DNA from: Myxococcales bacterium
GTDB lineage: Bacteria; Myxococcota; Myxococcia; Myxococcales; JAJYLH01
DNA length: 64,000 bases
Direction: 5' to 3'
Assembly: GCA_021787845.1 (NCBI GenBank)
Contig: JAJYLH010000014.1
Location: 26,855 to 90,854 of the forward strand
Part shown: positions 34,366 to 42,640 of the stretch, in pieces
How the letters are laid out: each line of letters opens with the position of its first letter
How positions within the stretch are numbered: the stretch's first letter is position 1
Translations under genes and position numbers: made by a program
Notes under the pieces: model-generated
What the model was told of the DNA's origin: nothing
The model's input: only the letters and a program-made list of their open reading frames with translations
The model's database searches: none

Positions 34366-34788
34366 CTACGGAACCTCCGGCGGCGCGGTGATCATTCCGA
34401 TGCTCTCGACGCCCGCCGCTTGCGCGAGCGACATCACCTGGATCACCACGCCGTACTTCAGGCTCTGGTCCGCGCGGATGTAGAGCGTGCGGTCCTGTTT
34501 GAGCTTCATGTTGGTCGAGAGCTTCTCGCCCAGCTCGTTCTTGGGAATCTCGGTGTCGCCCAGGTACAGCTTGTAGTCGTCACCGACCTTCTGAATCGCC
34601 AGGACCAGCGGCTGCTTCTTCGACTGCACCTCCGGGGTCTTCTCCTTCGGCAGGTCGATCTTCACGCCGGTCTGTAGGAGCGGTGCCGCCACCATGAAGA
34701 TGATCAGCAAGACCAGCATCACGTCGACCAGCGGCGTGACGTTGATTTCCGCGAGCGCGCGCCGATTCCCGCCGGACGAGAACGCCAT
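34366..34788 (-). CDS. tolR: TolR/ExbD proton-channel subunit
   Basis: 140 residues. One TM helix, INVTPLVDVMLVLLIIFMVA, carries the conserved proton-path Asp; the periplasmic domain ends near SLAQAAGVESIGMIT. It forms the stator with TolQ in the inner membrane. It sits 11 bp after tolQ and 6 bp before tolA. Confidence 0.92.
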   Translation of the reverse strand: MAFSSGGNRRALAEINVTPLVDVMLVLLIIFMVAAPLLQTGVKIDLPKEKTPEVQSKKQPLVLAIQKVGDDYKLYLGDTEIPKNELGEKLSTNMKLKQDRTLYIRADQSLKYGVVIQVMSLAQAAGVESIGMITAPPEVP

Positions 34789-34799
34789 CGCTAAAGCCT

Positions 34800-35543
34800 C
34801 TAGCCCTTCAAGAAGTGGCGCTTGACGATGTTCAAGAAGTCCGCGCCGAAGTTCGTCATCTCGTTCTCCAGCGTCCGGATGCGGGCGGAGAAGAAGTTGT
34901 AGGCGACCACCGCCGGAATCGCCGCGAAGAGCCCGACCGCGGTGGCGATCAGCGCCTGGGAAATCGGCGCCCCGACCGTCACCAGGGAGGCGTTCCCGGC
35001 GGCGGAGATGTCGTGGAAGGCGCCCATGATGCCCCAGACGGTGCCGAAGAGGCCGACGAAGGGGGCGGCAGCGGCGGTGGTCGCCAGGAACGGCACCGTC
35101 TCCTCGAGGTGCCCCAGCTCGGCGTTGGTCGCCCGTTTCAGGGCCCGCTCGACGTTCTCCATCCCGCCGAGCTGCTGGCTCATCGAGTCCTCGGCGGTGT
35201 CGGTCTCCGTCACCTTGGACAGCTCGACGTAGCCCGCGCGGAAGACCTGGGAAATCGGCGACAAGGGGAGCGCTTCCGCTTCCGAGTAGATGGCGTCGAG
35301 CCGCCGCGCGTTCCAGAACGTCTCCAAGAAGCTCGCGCTCTGCCGTTCCGCCGCCTTCAGGTGCAGCCACTTGCGCACGATGATCGCCCACGAGGCGATC
35401 GACGCGGCGAAGAGGAGGGCGAGGACGCTGACCTCGACGGGACCGCCGCCGGTGACCACGTGCCAGTAGTTGATGCCGCCGGTCGCAGCAGGCGGGAGTA
35501 CCGCGGCGTCGGCGAGGAGCAGGAGCGAGGGGTTGAACAGCAT
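34800..35543 (-). CDS. tolQ: TolQ/ExbB proton-channel subunit
   Basis: 247 residues with three TM segments (~30-50, ~150-170, ~190-210). ALIATAVGLFAAIPAVVAYN and PFVGLFGTVWGIMGAF are diagnostic for the MotA/TolQ/ExbB family. It is the first gene of the tolQ-tolR-tolA-lipoprotein operon. Start ATG 35543; a GTG five codons upstream is an alternative. Confidence 0.92.
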   Translation of the reverse strand: MLFNPSLLLLADAAVLPPAATGGINYWHVVTGGGPVEVSVLALLFAASIASWAIIVRKWLHLKAAERQSASFLETFWNARRLDAIYSEAEALPLSPISQVFRAGYVELSKVTETDTAEDSMSQQLGGMENVERALKRATNAELGHLEETVPFLATTAAAAPFVGLFGTVWGIMGAFHDISAAGNASLVTVGAPISQALIATAVGLFAAIPAVVAYNFFSARIRTLENEMTNFGADFLNIVKRHFLKG

Positions 35544-35650
35544 GAGTCCCGGTAGCACGCGACGCCCGACAGGGTCAACGAACGGGCGGCTGGAGTGCCG
35601 CTCTCGTCGTCGCGCTGGTCGTTGAACGCCAGTGGCCGCGCGCGGGATCT

Positions 35651-35664
35651 GTGACCCGGGTCAC
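35651..35664. promoter_or_regulatory. Perfect 14-bp palindrome in a divergent promoter region
   Basis: GTGACCCGGGTCAC is a perfect 14-bp palindrome midway between divergent tolQ and the lipoprotein gene at 35801. Its placement fits an operator, but no regulator is known and a chance palindrome is possible at this GC content. Confidence 0.35.
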
Positions 35665-35800
35665 GGCGCCGTTGCCCGAAGCGGCCCCGGCCCATCGCAC
35701 GTCAGCCGCGATCCGGCGTACCATGCGCCGCTTGAATGCCGGCGGACGTCGACCGTCCGACCGGACTGCGCGCAGGACGAGGGCGCGCATCGAGGGACAC

Positions 35801-36823
35801 ATGCGACATCTTCTGTGGGGCCTGGGAGCGGTGCTGGTCGCCAGCACGATGAGCGGCTGCATCATCAACGCCAACGGCGGCGACAGCAATCCGGACATGA
35901 ACCTCGACGTCACCTTCGCGGGTCAGGGGTGCCAGGACGCGAACGTCGGGTCGGTGCGGCTGACGTTCGTCAACCCCGTTTTCGGCCAGCCGGAGGACTT
36001 CCCCTGCACCGATCCGCAAGGGCTGCTCATCAAGGTGCCGAGCGTGCCGCCCGACAGCTACCGCATCCGGCTCGACGCCTACGACGCCACGAACACCAGC
36101 ACCATCACCTTTTCGAGCGCTTTCTCCCTCAACCAGACCCAGACCGGGAGCGACGAGTTCGCGCTCGACCTGGTGGGCACGACCGAGGTGGTGACCGACT
36201 TCACCTTCGCCGGCTACGTGCACCAGGACGGCACCACCGAAACCGGGATGACCTGCCAGGAGGCGGGGGTCAGCACGGTCAGCCTCTCCGTCGACGGCCA
36301 GCAGAACTTCGCGAACCTGCCCTGCCACGACGCTTCGAGCGGCCGCGACGCGGCGAGCCTCACCGGCATCCAGCCGGGGAACCACGACTTCACCGTCGAC
36401 GCCTTCGACTCCTCGGGGAATAAGCTCTATTCATCGACTTTCCAGAACGTCTCCGTCCAGCAGGGCTCGAACGAGCTCACCTTCGACGTGCTCGCGCTGC
36501 AACACGCGACCAGCGGCCTCAAGGTCGCTTTCACCTTCGGCGCCAGCGAATCCGACTGCTCTGGGGCTGGCGTGCAGTCGGTCGATTTCCTGCTCTTCGA
36601 CCAGTCCCACTCGACGACGCCGATCTACGACACGACCCAGAACAACGCCCCCTACACCTGCGGCGACTCCTCGGCGGGCGTGACCCAATTGCCGGTCGGC
36701 GTCTATTTCCTGACCGCGAGCGGCACCAACGGCGCCGGTACGACCTACCAGACGCCGACGAACGGCGTGCGGGTCTACGCCCCCGCGGGCGCGACGCCCA
36801 CCTTCACGGTCAACCTGCAGTAG
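35801..36823 (+). CDS. Secreted lipoprotein with three related beta-rich repeats
   Basis: 340 residues. The signal peptide ends in the lipobox MSGC (Cys ~20), followed by a short linker. Three modules of ~100 residues begin VTFAGQGCQD, FTFAGYVHQD and VAFTFGASESDC; each pairs a Cys early in the module with a later Cys (FPC, LPC, YTC) before a Ser/Asp-rich turn. The pattern suggests Ig-like or carboxypeptidase-regulatory-like domains. No family is recognised. GAGGGA precedes the ATG. Probably an outer-surface protein. Confidence 0.7.
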   Translation: MRHLLWGLGAVLVASTMSGCIINANGGDSNPDMNLDVTFAGQGCQDANVGSVRLTFVNPVFGQPEDFPCTDPQGLLIKVPSVPPDSYRIRLDAYDATNTSTITFSSAFSLNQTQTGSDEFALDLVGTTEVVTDFTFAGYVHQDGTTETGMTCQEAGVSTVSLSVDGQQNFANLPCHDASSGRDAASLTGIQPGNHDFTVDAFDSSGNKLYSSTFQNVSVQQGSNELTFDVLALQHATSGLKVAFTFGASESDCSGAGVQSVDFLLFDQSHSTTPIYDTTQNNAPYTCGDSSAGVTQLPVGVYFLTASGTNGAGTTYQTPTNGVRVYAPAGATPTFTVNLQ

Positions 36824-36877
36824 CGCGGCCTTCCCGCCGGCGAGCGTCGGCACGTCGCGTGCTACGTTGCGCGCGGC

Positions 36878-37678
36878 ATGGATGTGGATTCTGCGATCGG
36901 CGTGTTCGACTCGGGCGTGGGCGGGCTGACGGTTCTGCGCGCGCTCCACGAACGGCTCCCGCACGAGGACACGATCTACTTGGGCGACACCGCCCGCGTG
37001 CCCTACGGCACCCGTTCGCCGGCGACGGTCACCCGCTACGCGCTCGGAAACGCGCGGTTTCTCGTCGAGCGCGGCATCAAGCTCCTGGTCGTCGCCTGCA
37101 ACACGGTCAGCGCCGAAAGCCTGCCGGCGCTCCGCGAAGCGTTCGACGTGCCGGTGCTGGGCGTCGTCGAGCCCGGCGCGCGGGCGGCGGCGGCCCGGGC
37201 CCACGGACGGCCGGTCGGGGTCATCGGAACGCCGGGCACCATCGCTGCCGGTGCCTACCAGCGCTCCCTCAAGGCGATTGCGCCAGAGCTCATCGTGACC
37301 GCTCGCGCGTGCCCGCTCTTCGTCCCCCTCGCCGAGGAGGGCTGGACCGACGGCGAGGTTCCCCGTCTCGTCGCCGAGAAGTACCTCGCGCCCTTTCGCG
37401 ACGAGCGGATCGGCACGCTGGTCCTTGGTTGCACCCACTATCCGCTCCTCGCGGAGGTCATCCAGACCGCGCTCCCGGACACCGCCCTGGTCGATTCCGC
37501 CCGCGCCACCGCCGCCACGGTGGAAGACGAGCTGCGCGGTCGAGGGCTGTTGCGCTCCAGTGGAGCGGCGGCGCACGAGGTCTACGTCACCGATCTCCCC
37601 GCGAGCTTCCACCGCGTGGCAGAGCGCTTTCTCGGACGGCCGCTCGCCCACCTGGAGCAGGTCGACGTGACCGTCTAG
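36878..37678 (+). CDS. murI: Glutamate racemase
   Basis: 266 residues. GVFDSGVGGLTVL, the first catalytic Cys in VACNTVSAE and the second in LGCTHYPLL are all present. It makes D-glutamate for peptidoglycan. It is followed after 131 bp by a short-chain dehydrogenase gene. Confidence 0.96.
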   Translation: MDVDSAIGVFDSGVGGLTVLRALHERLPHEDTIYLGDTARVPYGTRSPATVTRYALGNARFLVERGIKLLVVACNTVSAESLPALREAFDVPVLGVVEPGARAAAARAHGRPVGVIGTPGTIAAGAYQRSLKAIAPELIVTARACPLFVPLAEEGWTDGEVPRLVAEKYLAPFRDERIGTLVLGCTHYPLLAEVIQTALPDTALVDSARATAATVEDELRGRGLLRSSGAAAHEVYVTDLPASFHRVAERFLGRPLAHLEQVDVTV

Positions 37679-37809
37679 CGGCGGAGAACGCGCGGTGGCT
37701 CGCTCGCCGCCGACCGCGAAAGCCGAGCGCTGTCTCGCGCCCTCCTCGACACCGCCCGCTTCGGTGCCGACCTTTCGATTCGGCAGGCGACGCCGTCCTG
37801 GAGGCCAAG

Positions 37810-38805
37810 ATGCGCGCTCCCATCCACGAGCAGGTCTTCGTCGTCACCGGCGCCTCCAGCGGCATCGGCCGAGCGGTCGCGCGCGCCCTGGGTGCTTGCC
37901 ACGCGAAGGTCGGCCTCATCGCCCGCAGCGTGCGCGCCCTCGAGAACGCGAAGCTCGAGATCGAGTCGAACGGAGGGGAAGCGCTGGTGCTCCCTTGCGA
38001 CGTCTCCGACGCCGACGAGGTCGAGAGCGTCGCCAGCGCCGTCGTGGCCCGCTGGGGCCGCATCGACACCTGGGTCAACGACGCGATGGTCTCCGTCTTC
38101 TCGCCCGCGCTGGAAATGACGCCTCAGGAGTACGGCCGGGTGACCGCGGTCAACTACTTGGGGACGGTGTTCGGCACCCTTGCCGCTCTGCGTCGGATGC
38201 GCCCGCGCGACTCGGGCACCATCATCCAGATCGGCTCCGCTCTCGCCTACCGCTCGATTCCGCTCCAGGGCGCGACTTGCGCGAGCAAGGCCGCCGTCCG
38301 CGCCTTCACCGACTCGGTCCGCTGCGAGCTGTTGCACGAGCGCAGCCGCGTCCGCCTCTCGATGCTCCAGCTCCCCGCGGTCAACACCCCGCAGTTCGAC
38401 GTCGGCCGCTCGCGGCTGCCACGTAGGGTACAACCGGTGCCGCCCATCTACCAGCCGGAGGTGGTCGCCGACGCGGTGCTCTATGCCGCCCTGCGCGCGC
38501 CGCGCGAGATGTGGGTCGGCGAGAGCGCGGTGAAGACCCTCGTCGGGCAGAAGCTCGTGCCGGCGCTGCTCGACCGGCTCCTCGGGCGGACCGGTTACGC
38601 ACGCCAGCAGACCGAGGAGCCGGAGTCGCGCCGCAAGGACGACGTCTTCGCCCCGCTCCCGGAGGACCGCGGCGCGCACGGCCGGTTCGACGCGAGGGCG
38701 CGCCGGTTCAGCCCCGAGCTGTGGGCGAGAACGCACCCGGCCGTGATGGCGAGCGTGAGCGCCCTCGCTCTCACCGCGATCGGCTGGCGGGCGCTCTCCC
38801 GGTAG
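37810..38805 (+). CDS. Short-chain dehydrogenase/reductase lacking the catalytic Tyr
   Basis: 331 residues, ATG with GGAGG upstream. The Rossmann motif GASSGIGRAV and the NYLG Asn are present. The active site reads S143...T156-C-A-S-K160, so the usual YxxxK tyrosine is threonine. A ~90-residue C-terminal extension ends in a hydrophobic helix (PAVMASVSALALTAIGW), possibly a membrane anchor. LPAVNTPQFD and the SRLPRRVQPVPPIYQPE block are typical of a proteobacterial SDR subfamily in which, as I recall it, Tyr is normally kept. Either the protein uses a different mechanism or it has lost activity. Confidence 0.85.
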   Translation: MRAPIHEQVFVVTGASSGIGRAVARALGACHAKVGLIARSVRALENAKLEIESNGGEALVLPCDVSDADEVESVASAVVARWGRIDTWVNDAMVSVFSPALEMTPQEYGRVTAVNYLGTVFGTLAALRRMRPRDSGTIIQIGSALAYRSIPLQGATCASKAAVRAFTDSVRCELLHERSRVRLSMLQLPAVNTPQFDVGRSRLPRRVQPVPPIYQPEVVADAVLYAALRAPREMWVGESAVKTLVGQKLVPALLDRLLGRTGYARQQTEEPESRRKDDVFAPLPEDRGAHGRFDARARRFSPELWARTHPAVMASVSALALTAIGWRALSR

Positions 38806-39141
38806 CGGTCACGGGGAGCCGGCCGCGAACCCACGACACGCGCGCTTCCACGATCTCCAGCACACGACGGCGACGCTGCTCTTGAAGGCCGGCGTGCCGC
38901 TCGCGACCGTGCAGCGGATCCTCCGGCACACGTCGCCCGAGATCACCTCGAAGGTGTACGGCCACCTCGACATCGAGGACCTGCGGGCGGGCGTGAACCG
39001 GCTCGCCTTCCCGGTGCTCGGGCTGACCGCGGAGGGCGAGCGATCGACCCGCGTGGTGCGCCGGTGGTGCGGAACCCGAAAGGGAGAAAAAACGAAGGGC
39101 TCGGGGCTCCGAAGAAGTCCAGGAGCTCCGAGCCCTTCCGA

Positions 39142-39163
<22 letters not shown>
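38806..39163 (+). pseudogene. Tyrosine-recombinase (integrase) C-terminal remnant at tRNA-Pro
   Basis: The frame gives RFHDLQHTTATLLLKAGVPL, then VQRILRHTSPEITSKVYGHL, the C-terminal catalytic part of phage-type integrases. The nucleophile Tyr (VYGHL) and second-box His are kept, but the HxxR arginine is Gln (HDLQH) and everything N-terminal is missing. The frame runs into the 3' end of the tRNA-Pro gene, the normal insertion site of such elements. It is therefore most likely the scar of an integrative element. Confidence 0.75.
39082..39137 (-). terminator. Rho-independent terminator of tRNA-Pro
   Basis: In the leftward transcript, 16-nt arms (AAGGGCTCGGAGCTCC / GGAGCCCCGAGCCCTT) pair around an 11-nt loop and are followed by CGTTTTTTCTC. 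It lies 4 bp beyond the tRNA CCA end. Confidence 0.85.
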
Positions 39164-39218
<55 letters not shown>

Positions 39219-39313
39219 GGGAGGAGTCGCGGCACGGGGTGCTGCCGCGCCGGGTGCGAGATAGCAGCCCTCCCTCGCCCCGGTCAAGCCGAAACGGGTG
39301 CCAACCGCCAGCG

Positions 39314-39628
39314 CTACGGCCGGGCCTCGACGCCGCTGTCGGCCGCGGGGCGCTCGGAGTTGAGCGCCAGCTTCAGCTTCCGGCTCACGTGGAACTTCAA
39401 GACCCGCCGCGCGGAAATCTCGATCGCCTTTCCGCTTCGTGGGTCGCGACCGACCCGGCTCTCCTTGCCATGCACCTCGAAAATGCCAAATCGCGAGATC
39501 TTCACCTTCTCGCCGCGGTTCAGCGCATCCTTCATCGCTTGCAGCACGAGCTCCACGATCTGCGCCGAGTCTTTCTTGGTCAGCTTCGCTCCGGAGTAGA
39601 CGCTGTCCACGATTTCCGCCTTGGTCAT
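39314..39628 (-). CDS. ihfA: Integration host factor alpha subunit / HU-family protein
   Basis: 104 residues. MTKAEIVDSVY, VKISRFGIFEVHGKESRVGR and PRSGKAIEISARRVLKF match IHF-alpha: the DNA-bending beta-arm with RNPRTG-like PRSG, and a C-terminal extension. It is a nucleoid protein that bends DNA at transcription and recombination sites. GAGG precedes the ATG. It lies 95 bp from tRNA-Pro on the same strand. Confidence 0.92.
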   Translation of the reverse strand: MTKAEIVDSVYSGAKLTKKDSAQIVELVLQAMKDALNRGEKVKISRFGIFEVHGKESRVGRDPRSGKAIEISARRVLKFHVSRKLKLALNSERPAADSGVEARP

Positions 39629-39753
39629 GCGCGCCTCGGAGCGTGCGGTGCACCCAGGATGATCCCGGATAGTTCGAAGGCGTGTCAACCGCGCTCGCGG
39701 ACGCGCCGCCCCGCCGGGGGACCTCGTCCGGACGACCGTGGGCGAGCCCGACC

Positions 39754-41481
39754 CTACCGGCTGGCGGAGCCCGGGAGCGCTCCTGCCGGGAGACGGCCGG
39801 TGGTGAAGAACGAACCCCGGGAGAGCTCCGCCTGGGCGAGACCGTCGCCGGTCCCCACGATGCGGTTTCCCTTCCAACGTTCGTCGAGGAGAGACCGGAT
39901 TTCCGCGTGGGTCTCCTCGGCGTTGAGCCTGCGTTCGCGGGCGAGAATCGCCGCCGCCGCGGCGATGCAGCGCGTGCCCTGGCAAGGGCCCATCGCCAAG
40001 CGGCAGCGCCGCCGCAGGTCGACCAGGTGGCGGGCGTGCTCCTCGCGGATGGAAAAGACGAGCTCCGCCCCGATGGTCCCCTCGCAGGCGCAAACGGGCG
40101 CCGCCAGCGCCGGCTCGTCCCGCGCGATCGCCACGATCTTCTCCGCCTCGGCCCCGTGCCGATAGGCGAGGCGGGCGACGCTGTAGGGCGGCAGCCCGCT
40201 CGATGCGGCGAGGGCGTCGGAGTCGCAAAGCCGTTCGCCGCCGGGCAGCGGCACTTCATGGGTCCGGCAGCGCTCCCGCCGACCAAGGCGACGCACGAGG
40301 ACGTCCGTCGCCTCCTCCGCCTGGAGTCGGAACGACGCGAGCTTCCCCCCGACGAGCGAGTAGAGCCCGTCCGCCCCGTCTCTTGCATGATCGATGAAAA
40401 GATGTTCTCGGCTCAGAGCGTCTTCGTTGACCCCCCACTTGTACATCGTGTTGCGCACGCCGGCCCAGGCCCGAAGCACCCGCGCCTCGCGCACCTTGGG
40501 AAACGCCCGCGCGACCCCCTCCAGGAGGTAGGAAATCTCGTCGCGGGTGATCGGGATGTCGTCCGGGTCGCCGTAGTAGTCGTCGTCGGTGGTCCCGATG
40601 ATGGTGGTCGACTCGTGCGGCATCACGAAGACCTGCCGCCCGTCGATGGCGTAGCAGGCGATGGCGTAGTTCGACAGCCGCCGGTCCAGGGTGAGGTGCA
40701 CCCCTTTGCCTGGGCGCAGCTTGAGCTTCACCCCCGCGAGCGCGGCGACCCGGGGCGCCCAGGGCCCCGCCGCGTTGACCACCACTTTCGCCCGCACCTC
40801 GCGCGTCCCGCCGGTGTGCAGGTCCTCGAGCTTCACGCCCTCGACGCGCCCGCCCTCGCCGCGCAGAAACGAGGTGACCTGGGTGTACGTCGAGAGGCGC
40901 GCCCCGTGAGCGGCCGCGCTGCGCGCGTTGAGCGCGCACAGCCGGAACGGGTCGATGCCGTAGTCGTCGAAGGTGAGCGCGCCGTGCAGCTCCGGCGAGA
41001 GTCCGGGCTCGATTTCCAGGGCCTCCCGCGGGGTCAGGTGGTTGTGCCGCTTGCCGTTCTTCAGCCGCGCGTAGGGGTCGTAGGCGCCGACGTAGACGCC
41101 CGTCAGGTAGTCATAGATGTGCTGCCCGACGTTGCGTCTTCCTTCCTTGTTGCGCCAGGCGAGCGGGAACAGGAACGGGATGCGAAAGAGCAGGTGCGGC
41201 GCGATCCGCTGGATGTAGCCGGAGTCGAGGCTCGAGGCGTAGGCGACCGTCCGGTCGAAGAGCAGGTAGCGCAGGCCGCCGTGGATCATCCCGCTGTTGG
41301 CGCCGGAGCTGCCCGCGGCGAAGTCGCGCTTCTCCACCAGCACCACGGAGAGCCCGCGCATCGCCGCGTCCCGAGCGAGACCGGTCCCGTTCACCCCGCC
41401 GCCGATCACCACCACGTCGGGGTCTCGCTCTGCGGCAGCGCTCAAGGCTCGTGGCACCTCCCGGACGCAGACGAGTAGCAC
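39754..41481 (-). CDS. glpA: FAD-dependent glycerol-3-phosphate dehydrogenase, GlpA type
   Basis: 575 residues. The FAD site VVVIGGGVNGTGLARDAAMR, the GHANSG-like SSGANSGMIHGGLRYL, NAAGPWAP and TIIGTTDDDYYGDPD identify a glycerol-3-phosphate dehydrogenase. The C-terminus carries a BFD-like iron-sulfur domain with paired Cys (VCACEGT; GPCQGTRC), as in anaerobic GlpA rather than GlpD. No glpB/glpC or glycerol kinase is adjacent. The start is uncertain (GTG 41481; internal GTG and TTG codons precede the first FAD strand). Confidence 0.88.
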   Translation of the reverse strand: MLLVCVREVPRALSAAAERDPDVVVIGGGVNGTGLARDAAMRGLSVVLVEKRDFAAGSSGANSGMIHGGLRYLLFDRTVAYASSLDSGYIQRIAPHLLFRIPFLFPLAWRNKEGRRNVGQHIYDYLTGVYVGAYDPYARLKNGKRHNHLTPREALEIEPGLSPELHGALTFDDYGIDPFRLCALNARSAAAHGARLSTYTQVTSFLRGEGGRVEGVKLEDLHTGGTREVRAKVVVNAAGPWAPRVAALAGVKLKLRPGKGVHLTLDRRLSNYAIACYAIDGRQVFVMPHESTTIIGTTDDDYYGDPDDIPITRDEISYLLEGVARAFPKVREARVLRAWAGVRNTMYKWGVNEDALSREHLFIDHARDGADGLYSLVGGKLASFRLQAEEATDVLVRRLGRRERCRTHEVPLPGGERLCDSDALAASSGLPPYSVARLAYRHGAEAEKIVAIARDEPALAAPVCACEGTIGAELVFSIREEHARHLVDLRRRCRLAMGPCQGTRCIAAAAAILARERRLNAEETHAEIRSLLDERWKGNRIVGTGDGLAQAELSRGSFFTTGRLPAGALPGSASR

Positions 41482-41557
41482 GATTGCTTCGCAAAGCGAG
41501 CGGGCGTTCGACGCGCCGCCGCGCCGAACGCCCGTCCGAATCGCATCGGCGGTTGTT

Positions 41558-42448
41558 CTAATTGCAGTAGCCGCCCTGGCACGTCTGACCGCTGGGGCAA
41601 TCGCAGTCGGTCCGGCAGGCGAGCGTCGAAACGGTCGGGCTCGGGTTCGCGCACAGGCCGCTCTCGCACACCTCGCCTGGCGCGCACTGGCAGCTCTTCG
41701 TGCAGACCTGCCGGCAGTCGCCGTCGAGGCAGACCTCGCCGGGCGAGCAGTCGGCGTTCGCCTGGCAGGCCGGAGGCGCGTTCGAAGGAGAGGTGCAGAC
41801 GTCGTCGACGCAGCCGGTCCCGGTCGGGCAATCGCTCGCCGAGGTGCAGAAGTCGTGGCAGGCGCCGCTCAGGCAGACGCGGCCCGGCCCGCAGTCGGCC
41901 GCTTGAACGCACTGCGCCGGTGACGCTTGGCACAAGTGGTCCACGCAGACGAGACCGCTCTCGCAGGGCGTGTCGGTCGCGCAGATCTGCTGGCAGGCGG
42001 AATCGACGCACAGGTCGCCGGTCGGGCAGGCGGCGCTGGTCGAGCAGGCGGTCTGCGAGGTGGGCACGTCGCAGACGTGCCCGGTGCAGACCTCCCCCGG
42101 AGCGCACTCGCTCTTCGTCGCGCACAAGGTCCGGCAGCTTCCGTCGAGACAGGCCTCGCCGCCCGCGCAGTCGCTGGTGGTCGAGCAGGCGCCGGTTTCG
42201 GAGACGCACCTGCCGTTCGTGCAGCGGTCCCCGCGGCCGCAGTCGTAGTCGGTGCTGCACCCGACCGGCCCGAGCTGGCAGACGTTGTTCGAGCAGACCG
42301 CGCCTTGCGGACATTGGCGCCAGGAGTCGCAGGGCCCGCCCCAGTTGTCGGCCGGATCGATGCCGATGTTGTCGCCCTTGTGAATGATGCAACCGGTGCC
42401 GACCAGGACCAGGAGCGCAGCCGCCCCCCGCACGAACGCATTCCGCAT
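41558..42448 (-). CDS. Cys-rich secreted lipoprotein
   Basis: 296 residues. The signal peptide ends in the lipobox VGTGC. The mature part is a run of ~9 short modules of the form C..ADC.pGevClDG.C, with about 45 cysteines likely forming disulfides outside the cytoplasm. It resembles the module spacing, but not the DVDCGG core, of the giant lipoprotein at the start of the window. No enzymatic motif. Good RBS (GGGGGAA) before ATG 42448; it diverges from hrpB. Confidence 0.8.
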   Translation of the reverse strand: MRNAFVRGAAALLVLVGTGCIIHKGDNIGIDPADNWGGPCDSWRQCPQGAVCSNNVCQLGPVGCSTDYDCGRGDRCTNGRCVSETGACSTTSDCAGGEACLDGSCRTLCATKSECAPGEVCTGHVCDVPTSQTACSTSAACPTGDLCVDSACQQICATDTPCESGLVCVDHLCQASPAQCVQAADCGPGRVCLSGACHDFCTSASDCPTGTGCVDDVCTSPSNAPPACQANADCSPGEVCLDGDCRQVCTKSCQCAPGEVCESGLCANPSPTVSTLACRTDCDCPSGQTCQGGYCN

Positions 42449-42640
42449 GTGATTCCCCCGAGACGACCGACGTCGCGGGCGGCCCTCCGCCCGGTCGTGC
42501 GGCGAGGAAGAGTCTGGGCACGGGTTGGAACTCGGCAAGCCACGGTCGGAAACAGACGCCCGTGGCTCGGAACTGCGCGCCCCACCCGGGCTGGCGCGGT
42601 TCCGCGAAGAGGAAGGCACGGTGTTAGCGTGGCCGACCCG

